This document shows, piece by piece, positions 10,628 to 22,132 of a DNA stretch of 64,000 nt (positions are counted from its first letter, which is position 1; each line of letters starts with the position of its first letter). Below the pieces are notes generated by a model. The model did no database searches. It had not been told where the DNA came from and saw only the letters and a program-made list of their open reading frames with translations. The stretch spans positions 61,001 to 125,000 of the forward strand of contig JBAHVR010000208.1 of NCBI GenBank assembly GCA_036898135.1, written 5' to 3'. Both the position numbers and the translations under genes were made by a program. The stretch comes from Oncomelania hupensis. Its lineage: Eukaryota > Mollusca > Gastropoda > Littorinimorpha > Pomatiopsidae.

Positions 10628-10917
10628 GGGGTGTCGGATAGTGCAGTGGTTGGAGCACTCGCTACTGTGTCGAAAGTGAAGCACCGTCCGGTGCGGTTAG
10701 CACTTGGATGGGTGACCGCTAGTGAAGCGACAAACAACAACGCCCCCAGTTGACTCAACTGTGATTGAGTACCTACTCTCTTGAGGGTGGGGAAGGTAAA
10801 GCAGCGAGGGAGAGAGTTGGGCATCACCCTCATTACGCTGGCCCAAGATAAGTGTGATCTCCAACATCACGCTCCCCTACGGCCACAAGGCTATGGGACT
10901 ACCTTTACCTTTACCTT
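10628..10917 (+). mobile_element. SINE with tRNA-like and 5S-like promoter segments
   Basis: A 290 bp unit has a 10 bp target duplication ACATTAAATA on both sides (10618-10627 and 10918-10927). The head GTCGGATAGTGCAGTGGTTGG looks like a Pol III A-box region, and CGGTTAGCACTTGGATGGG resembles the internal control region of 5S rRNA. The 3' end carries a short (TTTACC)n repeat, a typical SINE tail. The duplication makes the retroposed nature clear. The tRNA/5S ancestry is inferred from short motif likeness. Confidence 0.85.
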
Positions 10918-11109
10918 ACATTAAATAACAATGGTAATACCAACAGGCAAAACAATTAAAACACTATTAAAAAATAAAACCGCAATATCCCGGGAACAAA
11001 CAAACAGGTCCCAGCGCAATCCAATCATCGGTGACAAAAGTACAGAACAACGGGATCATTCATCACAAACTAAAAAATGTATTAAAAGAAAGACAGACGC
11101 CGAGACAAG

Positions 11110-14100
11110 CATTCCCTAACACTAAACCAAACAACGGTCTATGAACACACGGACCTTCTAATGGTGAGATCATGCTATATTTAAATGATTAATCAATGCA
11201 CTTCTTGAAAAGGTCAGTTTTCAGAGATTTTTTTTAAAAGACGAGATCGTTTTTGGGTGTTTGAGTTGTGACGGGAGAAAGTTCCACTGGGTGGCAGCAA
11301 TGAATGAAAAGGATCTTTTACCTACGTCTTCGTGCGCACACGTGGAATTTTGAGGAGCTTGCTGTCAGAAGAAGTTGTCTGGCTGGAGTGTAAACAGAGA
11401 GGAGATCGGTTATGTAAGATAGAGAAGAGTCAGAGAAAAAGGTGTACGTCAATGTTGAGAGCTTGTAATCAATACCAGCTTGCATGGGCAGCCAGTGTAG
11501 AGATTTGAGAAGTGGAGTTGAGTGATCGCGCTTCCGCGCTCTTAGAACAAGACGGGCAGCAGAGTTCTGGATTGCTTGCAATTTTTCAATAAGAAAAAGA
11601 AGTGAGCCAGCAAGGACAGAGTTACAGTAATCAAGTTTGAAAAGAACGAAAGCGCAGAGGAGAATTTTTGTTGTATCAGTAGGGAGGTAGTGACGAATGG
11701 AGCTGGTTCTATGGATTTCAAAGTATGCGCTTCTACAAATATTGGATATATGCTGGTCAAGTGAAACGTCGGCAGAGATGGTAAAACCAAGGTTATGAGC
11801 GTGACGGGAGAAAGGTATGGTTGAGGTTCCTATTTCAACAGACTGCGGCAAAGCAACTGAAGATCTATCTGTTTTTTCCTAAAGAGGAGTGCTTTAGTTT
11901 TGTCATCGTTAAGCTTCAGTTGGTTTTCTGACATCCAGTACTTAACCTCTGAAATACACGTCTGCATGCTCTGGACAGAGGCGTGTTCAGAAGATTTATA
12001 GAGTATCGTCAGCAAAAGACTGGTTCTGGACTGAGTGGGACTATCAAATTTGAAAGCGGCTTATAGAGGATGAATAGGACAGGACCAAGGACTGAGGATT
12101 GAGGAACATCATAGCAGAGAGCAGCAGATCTAGAAGAGTTGTTTTCAGTGAGTGCAGTTTGTGACCTGTCGGCGAGATAAGACTCAAACCAAGACAAGGC
12201 CGTAAAAGAGATTCCATACAATGTACCAAGTCTGTGAAGGAGAATATTACAGTGTATGGTCCTATCCTATCCTGTCCTATCCTATCCTATCCCGTAACTC
12301 GAAGGTCTTTGGGGCACCACAGACGATCGTTTAACCAGCGTAATCCATCTTCCTCTGTCCTCAGCAACCATCGTGGCCTCGCTCAGCGTCAAGACAGTCC
12401 ATTCTCGAATGTTGTCCTCCCACCTCTTTTTCTATCTTTCTCTTCTTCTGCCTCCTTGCATCGCGCCTTTCAGGATGGTCTTTGCAAGGCCTTATACTCT
12501 GTTTACGTAACCATACCATTGGAGTTTCCGTTTCTTCACCACTGTAAGCATTTCTGTCGTACTTCGTCGTTGGTGATGAGCTGGAAATGTCCAGAAGTTT
12601 TCTGTAGCACCTCATCTTCATGCTTTGTATTCTTCGTTGTAAATCTACTGTGAGGGTCCATGTTTCGCAAGCGTATAGAAAGATGTAGATGACAAGAGAG
12701 CGCTGCAGCCTTATCTTGGATTGTAGACTGATGGTCCTGTCTTTCCAAATGGGCTTCAACTTATCAGGACCGCAGTTGTTTGTGCGATCATGGATAGGAC
12801 TTCCTGTCTGGACCCATTGTCTGATGCAATGGCTCCTAAATATTTGAAGCTATGCTCTGTGTTGAGGGATTGGCCTTGGACTTAGACGTCTATGGTGATG
12901 CCATTGGTGTTATTGGTCATCATTTTGGTCTTCTCTGTATTTATTTTCATTCCAAAGGCTCTGGAAGTGCTGTCAAGCCTCTGTACCAGCTGTTCTTGAT
13001 CCTCTCCAGGCAATCCATCAATGTCATCCGCACAACGGAGGTTGGAGATCGCTCTAGCCCCTAAGCTGACTGTGCCTTTGTGATCTGCAAGGGCATGACA
13101 TGATGCGCTCTAGGAAGATGTTGAAGAGTGCTTGAGAGAGTAGGCATCCTTGACACACGGCGATTGTTGTTTTTAAACAGTTCCCGATGGTGCTGTTGTG
13201 GAGGACTTCACTGGCAGCCTTGTCTCACAGGCTTTTGATGACTTCTATAATTTTAGGACTGATGTACTCTCTCATGATTGCCCACAGAGCTGCATTCCAG
13301 ACTCAGTCAAACGCTTTCTTGAAGTCTACAAACACATGATATAGATCTTGTTGGTGTTGTAGGTATTTCTGGCAGATTATTCTGAGGTTGAAAATCTGTT
13401 CAATGGTACTTCCCCCTGCCATGAATCATGCTTGTTCTTCAGCTATGATTTGTTCAGCTTGTCGTTTCAACCTGTTGAGTATTATTTTCAGGAGGACTTT
13501 GCTGGGATGGCTGATGAGGCTGATGGTGCGGTAATTTTCATACTCCTGAAGGTACCCTTTTTGGGCAATTATGGTCAATCGTGTCAAAAGCAGCAGAAAG
13601 ATTTAACAAAGTGAGGACAGACACATCACCAACATCCCGGTCAGGCAGAATGTCGTTTGTTACGTTACAAGTGATGTTTCAGTGCTATATCTGGATCGGT
13701 AGACTGACTGTGTACTTGGGAGCAGTTCATGGTCTTTAAGGTAAGAAAACATTTTAATTAAGCACTATCCTCTCAACAATCTTTGACAGGAATGGCAAAT
13801 TGGATACAGGCCTATAATTTTTAAGGTTGTTGTGATCAAGGGATGGCTTTTTGATTAGTGACTTAACAATAGCAGATTTAAACAATGAAGGAAAAACTCC
13901 GATCTGTAAGCTGTCATTTATGATCTTAGTCATAGTATGAAGTAAAACATCCGGACATTCAATCAAAAGAGGGGTGGGGATGGGATCCAGGGGGCAGGTA
14001 GTTAGTTTTGTTTTTGTTATAATGGCCTTTAACTCTTGAGTAGAAATGGGTCGGAAAGCCTGAAAGGAGGAACAACTGACCTCGTCACCGGAAGTGGACG

Positions 14101-14720
14101 GCACCGGGAGCCGATCTAACTCAGCTCGTATAGCAGCAACCTTGTTGATAAAAAAAGTCACAAAACACATCCAGAATCTTAGAGGCCGGGTGCGCGGAAG
14201 GCAATGGCAAACACCTAACACGACCACACAGGCGCCCACATACGTCAAACAACTGCCTGTTGGTTTGGCTCTCGCAGATCTGCGAGCAGATAAAAGCAGG
14301 CTTTGCTTTGTGGACAATGGCTGTAACAATGCGCTTCGCTGCAGAAAATATATGTTTGTGAATATTAAGTCCAGCCTTAAGCCACTGCCGCTCAGTACGG
14401 CGTCGTTGCTGTTTAGCGCCACGTAGTTCCCTCCGAATGTTAGAATACCACGGCGCCGTCTTCTCTGTATTAATGCCACGAGAGACAGGGGTGTGAAAGT
14501 CCAGAATAGATCGAAGTGTGGCATCCAACTGCTCTGCCGTGAAAGAAGAGGTTAGCACATTCTTTAGGTCAGCCCTAAACGCATCCTTGTAAAAAGTGCG
14601 AAGACTACGCGCGGTTTTGTAGACGGCCGGTGGTGGGCGCTGCACTGACAGCTCACACAGAACGCAGTAATGGACAGGGTCTGTGATGACGTCGTCTTCA
14701 TGTTTGTGCATCACCCAGAC
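11110..14720 (-). mobile_element. CR1/L2-like LINE (subfamily A), interrupted by an RTE-like LINE
   Basis: Read on the minus strand, the copy starts near 14720 in the last part of the endonuclease (HYCVLCEL). It continues through the endonuclease-RT linker and RT motifs: KLTTCPLDPIPTPL, GVFPSLFKSAIVKSLIKKP, NLKNYRPVSNLPFLSKIVER (13.75-14.05 kb), FDTIDHN, then after the insertion ILLHRLGTLYGISFTAL and VPQSSVLGPVLFILYKPLSN. The C-terminal part is at 11.2-11.8 kb (LDYCNSVLAG, NSAARLVLRARKRDHSTPLL, LHWLPMQ). Several frameshifts and stops make it non-functional. An RTE-like LINE at 12262-13569 splits the RT between DTIDH and NILLHRL. The 3' UTR extent below 11.2 kb is uncertain. Confidence 0.85.
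12262..13569 (-). mobile_element. RTE-like LINE copy 1, nested in the CR1/L2-like LINE
   Basis: The 3' end is at low coordinates and carries (GGATA)n (minus-strand sense) followed inwards by ACGGGATAGGAT-type sequence. This tail is shared by seven copies in the window. The minus strand encodes, in broken frames, RT from about ENYRTISLISHPSKVLLKI and IIAEEQAWFMAGG (13.4-13.55 kb) through the C-terminal region (AALSCHLHLSIRLRNMDP, RRKIEKEVGG). The copy is 5'-truncated within the RT. Target duplication TATGGTC lies at 12255-12261 and 13570-13576, exactly inside the host LINE's reading frame. It is defective through many stops. Confidence 0.9.
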
Positions 14721-14811
14721 TATGATGTTACTTTATCATGGGTTGGACGGTTGACATATGGATGAAACGGAATACATTCAACATATTAATGATTCTTGCA
14801 GTATTGGACTG

Positions 14812-14814
<3 letters not shown>

Positions 14815-14891
<77 letters not shown>

Positions 14892-14892
14892 G
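14815..14892. repeat. (ATT)n microsatellite
   Basis: Uninterrupted ATT repeat. Confidence 0.95.
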
Positions 14893-15008
14893 GCTATTGA
14901 CGCCCCTAGGCGTTTCCAAAATCAAAAATTTAAAACTAATCAACAACAACACACAAAAAAATGAAAAGAAAAGAAGATAATTTTTTCACTGATAACCACC
15001 ATCTGCAA

Positions 15009-15056
15009 AACACACACACGCACAGACACACACACACACGCACGCACGCACACATA
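15009..15056. repeat. CA-rich microsatellite
   Basis: Interrupted CA and CACG repeats. Confidence 0.8.
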
Positions 15057-15129
15057 ATCACTTCTATAATAAAGAAAACAAAAAATCAATTAAATTAGTC
15101 ACTGCGAGGAGCTTAAGCACACCAAACAT

Positions 15130-17640
15130 ACTCAAAAACAATCAAGATTAAAGACTATGATGGAAATAAATATTATAAGTTTTGAGATGTTTTTTGAAGA
15201 TTGGCAGGGAGGGTGGATGACGGATGAAGTGGGGGAGCTGGTTCCAAGTAACAGGGGCTTGATAAGAGAAAGACATTTGGCCAAAAGTTTTTGTCCTGAC
15301 AGTGGGGATCGTAAAGATACGAGAGTCTGCAGAAGAGCGAAGCTGACGGGTGGGGTGTAGAGATGGAGTAGGTCAGATATATATTGTGGGCCAGAAGCAT
15401 CAAGGGACTTATAGCAGAGTGTGGCAGTCTTGTGAGAAATTCTCTGTTGAACAGGAAGCCAGTGGAGAGAGTGTAGGAGAGGGGAGATGTGGTCAAATTT
15501 AGAAGAGCGAAAGACAAGCCTAGCAGCATGATTCTGGACCCTTTGGAGCTTAGAAATAAGATAGGACAGCCTGAAAGAATAGCATTGCAGTAATCTAAAC
15601 GAGACACAGAGAAGAGTCTTAGTTGAATCTTCAGTAAGTAAATGACGGATGGATGAGATTCTACGAATTTCGTAGAAGCAGGTTTTACAAATATTAGCTA
15701 CATTCGTCTGAAAAGAGAGGGTTTGATCAATGGTGACACCGAGATTGCGGACAGACGTTGATGAGAAATGTCGGTGTCGCAGAGGGAAACAGAACAAGGT
15801 AAGGAAGAAGATGAAAAGATTTTTTGAGGAGCAATGATGATAAGTTCAGTTTTATCCTCGTTAAGTTTGAGCTTGTTCTGCGTCACCCAAACCTTAAGCT
15901 CAGAGACGCAGGCCTGAGTGGAAGAAATAAGAACAGGAAGATTGGCGAGGAGTCCAAAAGCATACAGCTGGTTGTCATCCGAGAAACTGAGTCAGAGATA
16001 CCAAAAGAAATTTTAAGTCTGTTCAAAAGAATTTCGTGATCGATGGTATCAAAGGCGGCCGAAAGATCCAAAAAAGAAAGAAGAGAAATGTCATTATTGT
16101 CCAGAGTAAGGAGAAGGTCATTAATGATTTTGAGTAGAGCCGTCTCAGTGCTGTGACCAGACTTATAGGCAGACTGAAAAATGTAAGTAAGGTTGTTGGC
16201 TGAAAGGTGGTCAAGAAGCTGAGAGAGCACAACTTTTTCAATTAATTTAGAAAAGGAGAGATTGGAAACAGGTCTGTAGGTTTTTAGCAGTTCGGGATCA
16301 AGAGTTGGTTTTTTTTAACAGGGGACGGACTATGGCAGACTTGCAAACAGAAGGAAAAGAACCAGAGAGAAGAGAGTTGTTGATGACAGACGAGAGGTAA
16401 GGAAGAAGGGTGTCGAGACAGTGGACAAAGAAGGATGATGGAAGGGGATCGAGTTCACAGGTTTTAATAGGGGATTTTCCAATGATTTCCTTGAGATCAG
16501 CAGCAGCTCAGAGATAGGTTGAAAGGAGGTGAAGGGAAGTCCAGAGAAAGGGGGGTCGGGAAACTTGGGCGGGGTGGTGGATTGGGCATCAAGCGTCTGG
16601 CGGAGGTCACAAATCTTATTTGAAAAAAAAAAGTAAGAAAACGCTTGGGGAAGGCGGGAGGGAGGAATGATGGAGGGGAGTGGAGATGGGTCAGATTTTC
16701 CAAGAAGTGTGTTAGTCACATCATACAGTTGTTTGGTGGTGGCGCATGCAACGATTTTAGCATTGTAATAAGCAGTCTTGGCAGCGTTTACTAAATTGTT
16801 AACAACTTTGTTGGCGGCCTCAAAATATTTGTTTGTGTACGGTGAGGCTAGACTTAAGCCACTGTCTCGGCTCTGCGGCGCTCGCGCTTAGCCTCCAATA
16901 ACTGGGGGCCAATATCGGAGTACCAGGGTGATGACTGGCGCTGAGTAACCCTACCTCTGGTGGCGGGGGCGTGAGTATCCAGCAAGTTAACCAGGAGTTG
17001 GTTGAGGTCCTCAACAGCAGAGAGGAGAACAAGCAGCAAGACTGTCGCTCAGCTGGGAGTAAAAGAAGGCCATGTTGACGTCGGCAAAATTTCTTGCTTC
17101 AACGAAGACTTGGCGTGGTGGGGGCCTCGACAGGTGCAAACTACACATGAGGCACAAGTGGTCAGAGGGAAGGGTGTGATCAACAGTCCAGGACTTAAGG
17201 ATGGTCTGGTCAGCCCTATGCACGAGCCAGTCTAACGTATGGCCATGCCGGTGTGTGGGGACACTGACAGGCTGCACCAGGCCAAACGATTCAAGAAGGT
17301 CGATCAGCTTGGCGGTATAAGTGTTATTTGGCACATCAAAATGGAAATTGAAGTCGCCCACTAAAAGGTAAGCGCCCTTAAGGGAGTTGCAGTAGGTCAG
17401 TAGCTCAGGGACTTCATCAATAAATGTTGGGTCTTTCAGTTTATTTTTAGGACTAGGGGGAGGGCGGTTGTAGGGAAAGTTCATAAAAGTCCGGGAAGAA
17501 CTTCACTAAGTTCAGTTTATTCTTGAGACTGGGGGGGGGAGGGGGGAGGGGCGTAGATGCAAAACATGTGCAATAATTTCTTGGGGTGACCATCAAGAGT
17601 CATAGTGACGTGGACAGCCTCGAATGAGGGGTGGGAAAAC
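15130..17640 (-). mobile_element. CR1/L2-like LINE (subfamily B), internally deleted
   Basis: Minus-strand order is as follows. Endonuclease remains at about 17.0-17.64 kb: AVHVTMTLDG, LLVGDFNFHFD, HRHGHTLDWLVHRAD and LPSDHLCLMC, including the GDFN and SDH active-site motifs. A linker follows (APWYSD-type motif near 16.9 kb), then RT with NNSLLSGSFPSVCKSAIVRP and SAYKSGHSTETALLKIINDL. At about 15985-16020 the frame jumps from FDTIDHEILLNRLKISF straight to DDNQLYAF, so the segment that should hold the GVPQGSVLGP motif is missing. The 3' part has NKLKLNEDKTELIIIAP and a C-terminal LHWLPVQQRI. The N-terminal endonuclease is missing. The sequence differs clearly from subfamily A, implying separate lineages. 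Confidence 0.85.
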
Positions 17641-17925
17641 GTTTTAGGTGTTCGCCATTGCCTTCCGCGTGCCCGGCCACAGCTTCCGGATGTGTTTTGT
17701 GACTTTTTTTTTTTATCAACAAGGTTGCTGCTATACGAGCTGAGTTAGATCGGCTGCCGGTACCGTCCACTTCCGGTGACGAGGTCAGTTGTTCCTCCTG
17801 TCAGCCTTTCCGACCCATTTCTACTCAAGAGTTAAAGTCCTTATAACAAAATCTAAACTAACTACCTGCCCCCTTGATCCCATCCCCACTCCTTTTTTGA
17901 TTGAATGTCAATCTACGTTTAGGGT
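17641..17925 (+). mobile_element. Inverted fragment of CR1/L2-like subfamily A
   Basis: This 285 bp piece is the near reverse complement of 13960-14216 and encodes, on +, NKVAAIRAELDRLPVPSTSG and SCQPFRPISTQELK. It abuts the subfamily B LINE on one side and lies next to the tail of an RTE-like copy on the other. With the 11-14.7 kb copy it forms an inverted repeat across 3.4 kb. Confidence 0.85.
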
Positions 17926-18311
17926 TTTCTCAGTAAGAAGAGAAAATAAATTATAATTTTTCCTATCCTTTCCTATCCTATCCTATCCTATCCTATCCTA
18001 TCCCATAACACGGAGGTCGTAGGGGCACCACAGATGATCGTTTAACCAGCGTACTCCATCTTTCCCTGTCCTCAGCAACCCTGATGGTTTCGCTGTGTCA
18101 AACTAGTCCATTCTCGAATGTTGTCCTCCCACCTCTCTCTCGGTCTCCCTCTTCTTCTACCTCCTTGCACTGTGCCTTGCAGGATGGTTTTTGCAAGACC
18201 TGGTGATCTTGTGACGTGACCATACCATCGGAGTTTTCGTTTTTTCACTACTGTGAGCAGGTAACGTGTTGTCCAATGGCTTGTGTAATGGTTTGTCGGA
18301 CCTCGCTGTTG

Positions 18312-18766
18312 CACTGCTGCCTCAACTTCTTATCGGAGAATTGGGAGGATTTCTTCTTCTTCTCTGTTCTCAGGACATGCTAGAACTAATGGGTCTCCGT
18401 TTGGTGTGTGGTTGTAAAGGTCAGAGCAGTACTCTGTCCATCTGTCCAAGACATCTTGTTCTTCTGTAAGGCATATTCAAGACTTGCTTTGGATCGCGGA
18501 GACCTTGGGCTGTTTAACACTAGTCAACCGCTTCACAGTCGAGTCTTGTAGGCCTTCTTGCTGTTGTTCTTGTTCAGACTGTTATCTATTTCCTGGCATT
18601 ATCTTCTATCCAGTTCTCCTTTGCTGTGCGCATGCCTTTTCGGATGCCATTGTTGTTTTTTCGGTAGGCATCAGCTCCCTGTCATGTGTTCTTTTTCTTT
18701 TTCATCTCTCTTCGATTATCACACAGGTCCAAAAGTTCAGGTATCATCCACAGCTTCTTCTTTGGC
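18312..18766 (-). mobile_element. Out-of-order RTE-like segment (endonuclease-RT linker)
   Basis: Minus-strand reading gives KKKLWMIPELLDLCDNRREM, then linker and EEE-rich sequence that in copy 7 (50.0-50.6 kb) lies far upstream of the C-terminus. It is flanked by imperfect 15 bp direct repeats CGGAC(C/T)TCG(C/T)(T/C)GTTG at 18297-18311 and 18767-18781. It has no 3' tail of its own. It may be a patch from recombination between copies, or a template-switch product. Confidence 0.7.
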
Positions 18767-19130
18767 CGGACTTCGTCGTTGGTGATGTGCTGGGTATAGG
18801 AAATTCCCAAAAGTCTTCTGCAGCACCTCATGTCCATGCGTTGTATTCTTCGTTGAGATTCCATGTTTAGCAAGTGTATAGGATGATGGAGATGACAAGT
18901 GAGCGCAGCAGCCTTACCTTGGAATGTAGAGTGATGGTCCTGTCTTTCCAAATGGGCGTCAACCTTGTCAGGGCCGCAGTTGTTTGTGCGATCCTAGAGA
19001 TCGGGACTTCCTGTCGGGACTCATTGTCTGATACAATGGCTCCTAAATATTTGAAGCTATGCACTGTGTTGAGGGTTTGGCCTTGGATTTGATGTCCATG
19101 TTGATGCCATTGGGTGTTGTTGGTCATCAT

Positions 19131-19327
19131 GGTTGTTTGTAGATTATAGTCACACGACACTTTCGCAAATAGGTGACTACTGGACCGATTTATACTGACA
19201 CCAGCGGGCCAGTTGTTGGTAAAGGGGAAAATAATATGATCACACGTTGACCAATCCGGGATTCGAACCAGCGACCTTTTGGTTACTAGCAAGACGCTCT
19301 TACCAACTGAGCTACCCGGCCCCTCTA
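19131..19327 (-). mobile_element. tRNA-derived SINE, copy 2
   Basis: Near-identical in reverse to the SINE at 8247-8445, with the tRNA-like A and B boxes at its high-coordinate end. A 9 bp target duplication GGTCATCAT flanks it (19122-19130 and 19328-19336). It is inserted in the RTE-like LINE, in the same orientation. Confidence 0.93.
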
Positions 19328-19785
19328 GGTCATCATTTTGGTCTTCTCTGCACTTATTTCCGTTCCATAGGCTCTAGATGTGGTGTCAAGCCTCTGTACC
19401 AGCTGTTGAAGTTCTTGTTCCTCTCCAGCCAATCCATCAATGTCATCCGCGAAAAAAGGAGATTGGAGATTGCGTAACCGCCTATGCTGACTGTGCCTAG
19501 GTGATCTGAAAGGGCATCTAACATGATGCGCTCTCGAGAAGACGTTGAAGAGAGTTTGAGTGGCATCCCTGACGCACACCGATTGCTATTCTGAACCAGT
19601 TTCCGATGGCGCTGTTGTAGAAGACTGCACTCACTGGTAGCCTTGTCATACAGGCCTTTGATGACTTCAATCATTTTTGGGCTGATGTGGTACACTCTCA
19701 TGTTTGCCCGTGCAGAGCTGCATCTCAGACTCGGCCAAACGCTTTCTTGAAGTCTACAAACACTTGATATAGATGTTGGCGCTGT

Positions 19786-21120
19786 AAAACGATTTGAGAC
19801 ACACAATTCTGCTGGAAACAGTCCTTCTATAACCCGAATCCGAGCAAAAGTAGCCGATGGCCAATCAAATCTCGACCAGCGGACCGAGTTATGAGCAAAA
19901 CATGAGCCAGCATCGTCAGACTACTAACATCCAAGGATCACGGGGGCTTATTATTAAAATACGAAAGAAAATTGGCTTGCTAAGTCTGACACATTTGGGA
20001 CCATCTTTTATCGCAAGGTAAGTGTTGGCACAAGTTCAATTCTCACTCAAATACACTTCGTAGCTATAAGTTTTATGATGAGACCTGCTGGCAAAACTTA
20101 ATTAACAACTAATAAGTTGTAAAGAAAAGATTCAGAGTTCCCGAGTTTCTCCCAAAGTAAATTAAAAACGATGCAAATGTGACAGTAGGAACACAAATCT
20201 CGCTGGTTATCACTCTAATCTTCAAGACATTTAGCAAACTAAACATCGAATCCAGTTTATAAATAAATTAAACATTTTCACACAGTTGCACTCTAAGTCT
20301 AATGCTTCACTGAACAAGAAATAATATTGTTACTTTACGTCGTTTGATCAATCAGATTCTATCGACTCAGTCTAGAACACAGGCGCTTGTAACTGGACAC
20401 ACGAGCGCCTATGCCTGTGACGACGCGTCACAGACATAGGCGCTCGCGTGTCCAGTTACAAGCGCCTGTGGTATAGAAGTACATCAACAACAAACTAGAT
20501 CCATGCAGTCAATCTTCTTCAGATTAGGCCTAGTCGCCAGGCCGAAACTTCACATGAATAAAAATTCTCAGTATGCAATTTTTCCAGTCACCAAATATTC
20601 ACTCAAAGCTACACAAATGAACACACAAATGCAGTCGAACTTTTCATCGTTGTTGTTTTTCTAATCTAAACTGCTGTTTAAGATATTAGTTCTTGGTTCT
20701 AAATATACAGTATCGTAGGCCTATTCCTTCATCTCACTGAAATGAAAGTTATTTTGTAGCAGAATTACAACAGTTCCACTTAATCTTTGGCTTGAATATT
20801 TACCACTGTAACATTTTCTGCATGTTTAGCAAAATAAAGTCAAAATAAAGTCACAATGAGGTAATATTCCTCACCTTAGGCTTAGAGTTCATTTCTACAG
20901 TGGTTTACTAAATCTCAGCAGACGCAGCAATGGAGAAAACAATGTTAACCCCTGCCAGCTATGTTTCTGCACATTTTGTAATCAAAAGTTTTAAAGTTTA
21001 TGATATTAGATTGTTTTGGAAGAATTAATAATAAACATTCATGTAAAAATAAGCTCTGGCCAGCCCAAGACTTAATATAAAATAGTAAACTATAGTTGTA
21101 TTACGTTTACAAAAAATAAT
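19786..21120. other. No gene seen; contains a hairpin
   Basis: AT-rich, with only short unsupported frames. The notable structure is the 93 bp hairpin at 20378-20470, listed separately. Confidence 0.5.
20378..20470. repeat. Near-perfect hairpin
   Basis: Arms of about 43-44 bp, CACAGGCGCTTGTAACTGG... paired with ...CCAGTTACAAGCGCCTGTG, enclose a loop of a few bases around CGACGCG. Only a few mismatches are visible. It has no nearby gene and could be a foldback MITE relic or a hairpin RNA source. Confidence 0.9.
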
Positions 21121-21121
21121 A

Positions 21122-21735
21122 TGACCTCGGGATGACCTTGACCTTCAGTGATCTTGGGGGGACCTTAAACTTGTCTTGACCTCGCATTGTCACGTGTGAT
21201 CAAATGACCCAATGTCGTTGCATACTATAAGTTAATAGATCAACTCAAAAACGGAGCATATTTGAAAGATCAATCTATCATCTCTAAATGCAAGTTTGGA
21301 CTTATATCTCTTTTAGGGTCAAGGTAACTTCAAAGTACTAACCGACTTTGGACAGTTCCAGTGACCTTGACTTTGGAGTGAGGTTGACCAAATTTGCATA
21401 GTATATGTGTCTCTTTGATATCTATCATGCATCAAATAAATTCATTATTAATAACTTAGGGGGGAAAAGTGAAACTTTGTATGTGTTTTTTTTATTTCAT
21501 TTTTTGACTAACATTTGTTGATGTTGTGACCTTGACCTTGAAGTGAATTCATTCATTTACCGACCATTTATGAGGTCTCATGGATATACAACATCTTACT
21601 ACGTTTGTTGTGATAGTTGAAATAGGTTCTAAGATATTAATCCACTTGCAAGTTTTGCACCGATGGACGGTGGACGGCGGACAGAAAGACAGACAAAATT
21701 ATTTATTGCTTTGTGAGTCAATAAAGTGCAACGAA
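21122..21735 (+). repeat. GACCTTGACC-rich dispersed repeat, copy 1
   Basis: Repeated motifs GACCTTGACC, GGTCAAGG and a terminal GGACGGCGGACAGAAAGACAGAC. The whole ~600 bp block recurs in reverse at 30045-30667 with the same motif order. I do not recognise terminal repeats or coding capacity. Confidence 0.8.
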
Positions 21736-22132
21736 ATCCTGCTGGACGCCAGTTGGATCTAGTGTTAGTATTCCTAGGTCTTACAGTAACTAAACAGCAG
21801 TCCTTCTCTCCGACCTATCCTATCCTATCCGGTAACTCGAAAGTCGTTGGGGCATCACAGATGATCGTTTAACTAGCGTACTCCATCTTTCTTTGTCCTC
21901 GGCAATCCTCATGGCTTCGCTCAGTAAGAAGCCAGTCCATTCCCGAAAGTTGTCTTCCCACCTCTTTTTCTGTCTCCCTCTTCTTCTGCCTCCTTGGACC
22001 GTGCTTTGCAGTATGGTCTTTGCAATACCTGATGTTCTGGTGACGTGGCCACACCATCGGAGTTTCCGTTTCTTTACCACTGTGGACATGCCATCGTGTT
22101 GTCCAATGGCTTGTGTGTGGTCTGTCGGACTT

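Larger units (their letters stand above)
17960..19785 (-). mobile_element. RTE-like LINE copy 2, with two insertions
   Basis: The 3' (GGATA)n tail is at 17960-18003. Minus-strand coding remains: C-terminal KRKLRWYGHVTRSPGLAKTI and GGRRRGRPRERWEDNIREW (18.07-18.26 kb), CCRRLLGISYTQHITNDEVR (18.77-18.83 kb), KYLGAIVSDNESRQE (about 19.05 kb), GLAGEEQELQQLVQRLDTTS (19.35-19.44 kb) and the region upstream of the FADD box to about 19785. A tRNA SINE sits at 19131-19327. A 455 bp stretch (18312-18766) carries the endonuclease-RT linker of the same family, out of order. The copy is 5'-truncated within RT. Confidence 0.85.
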
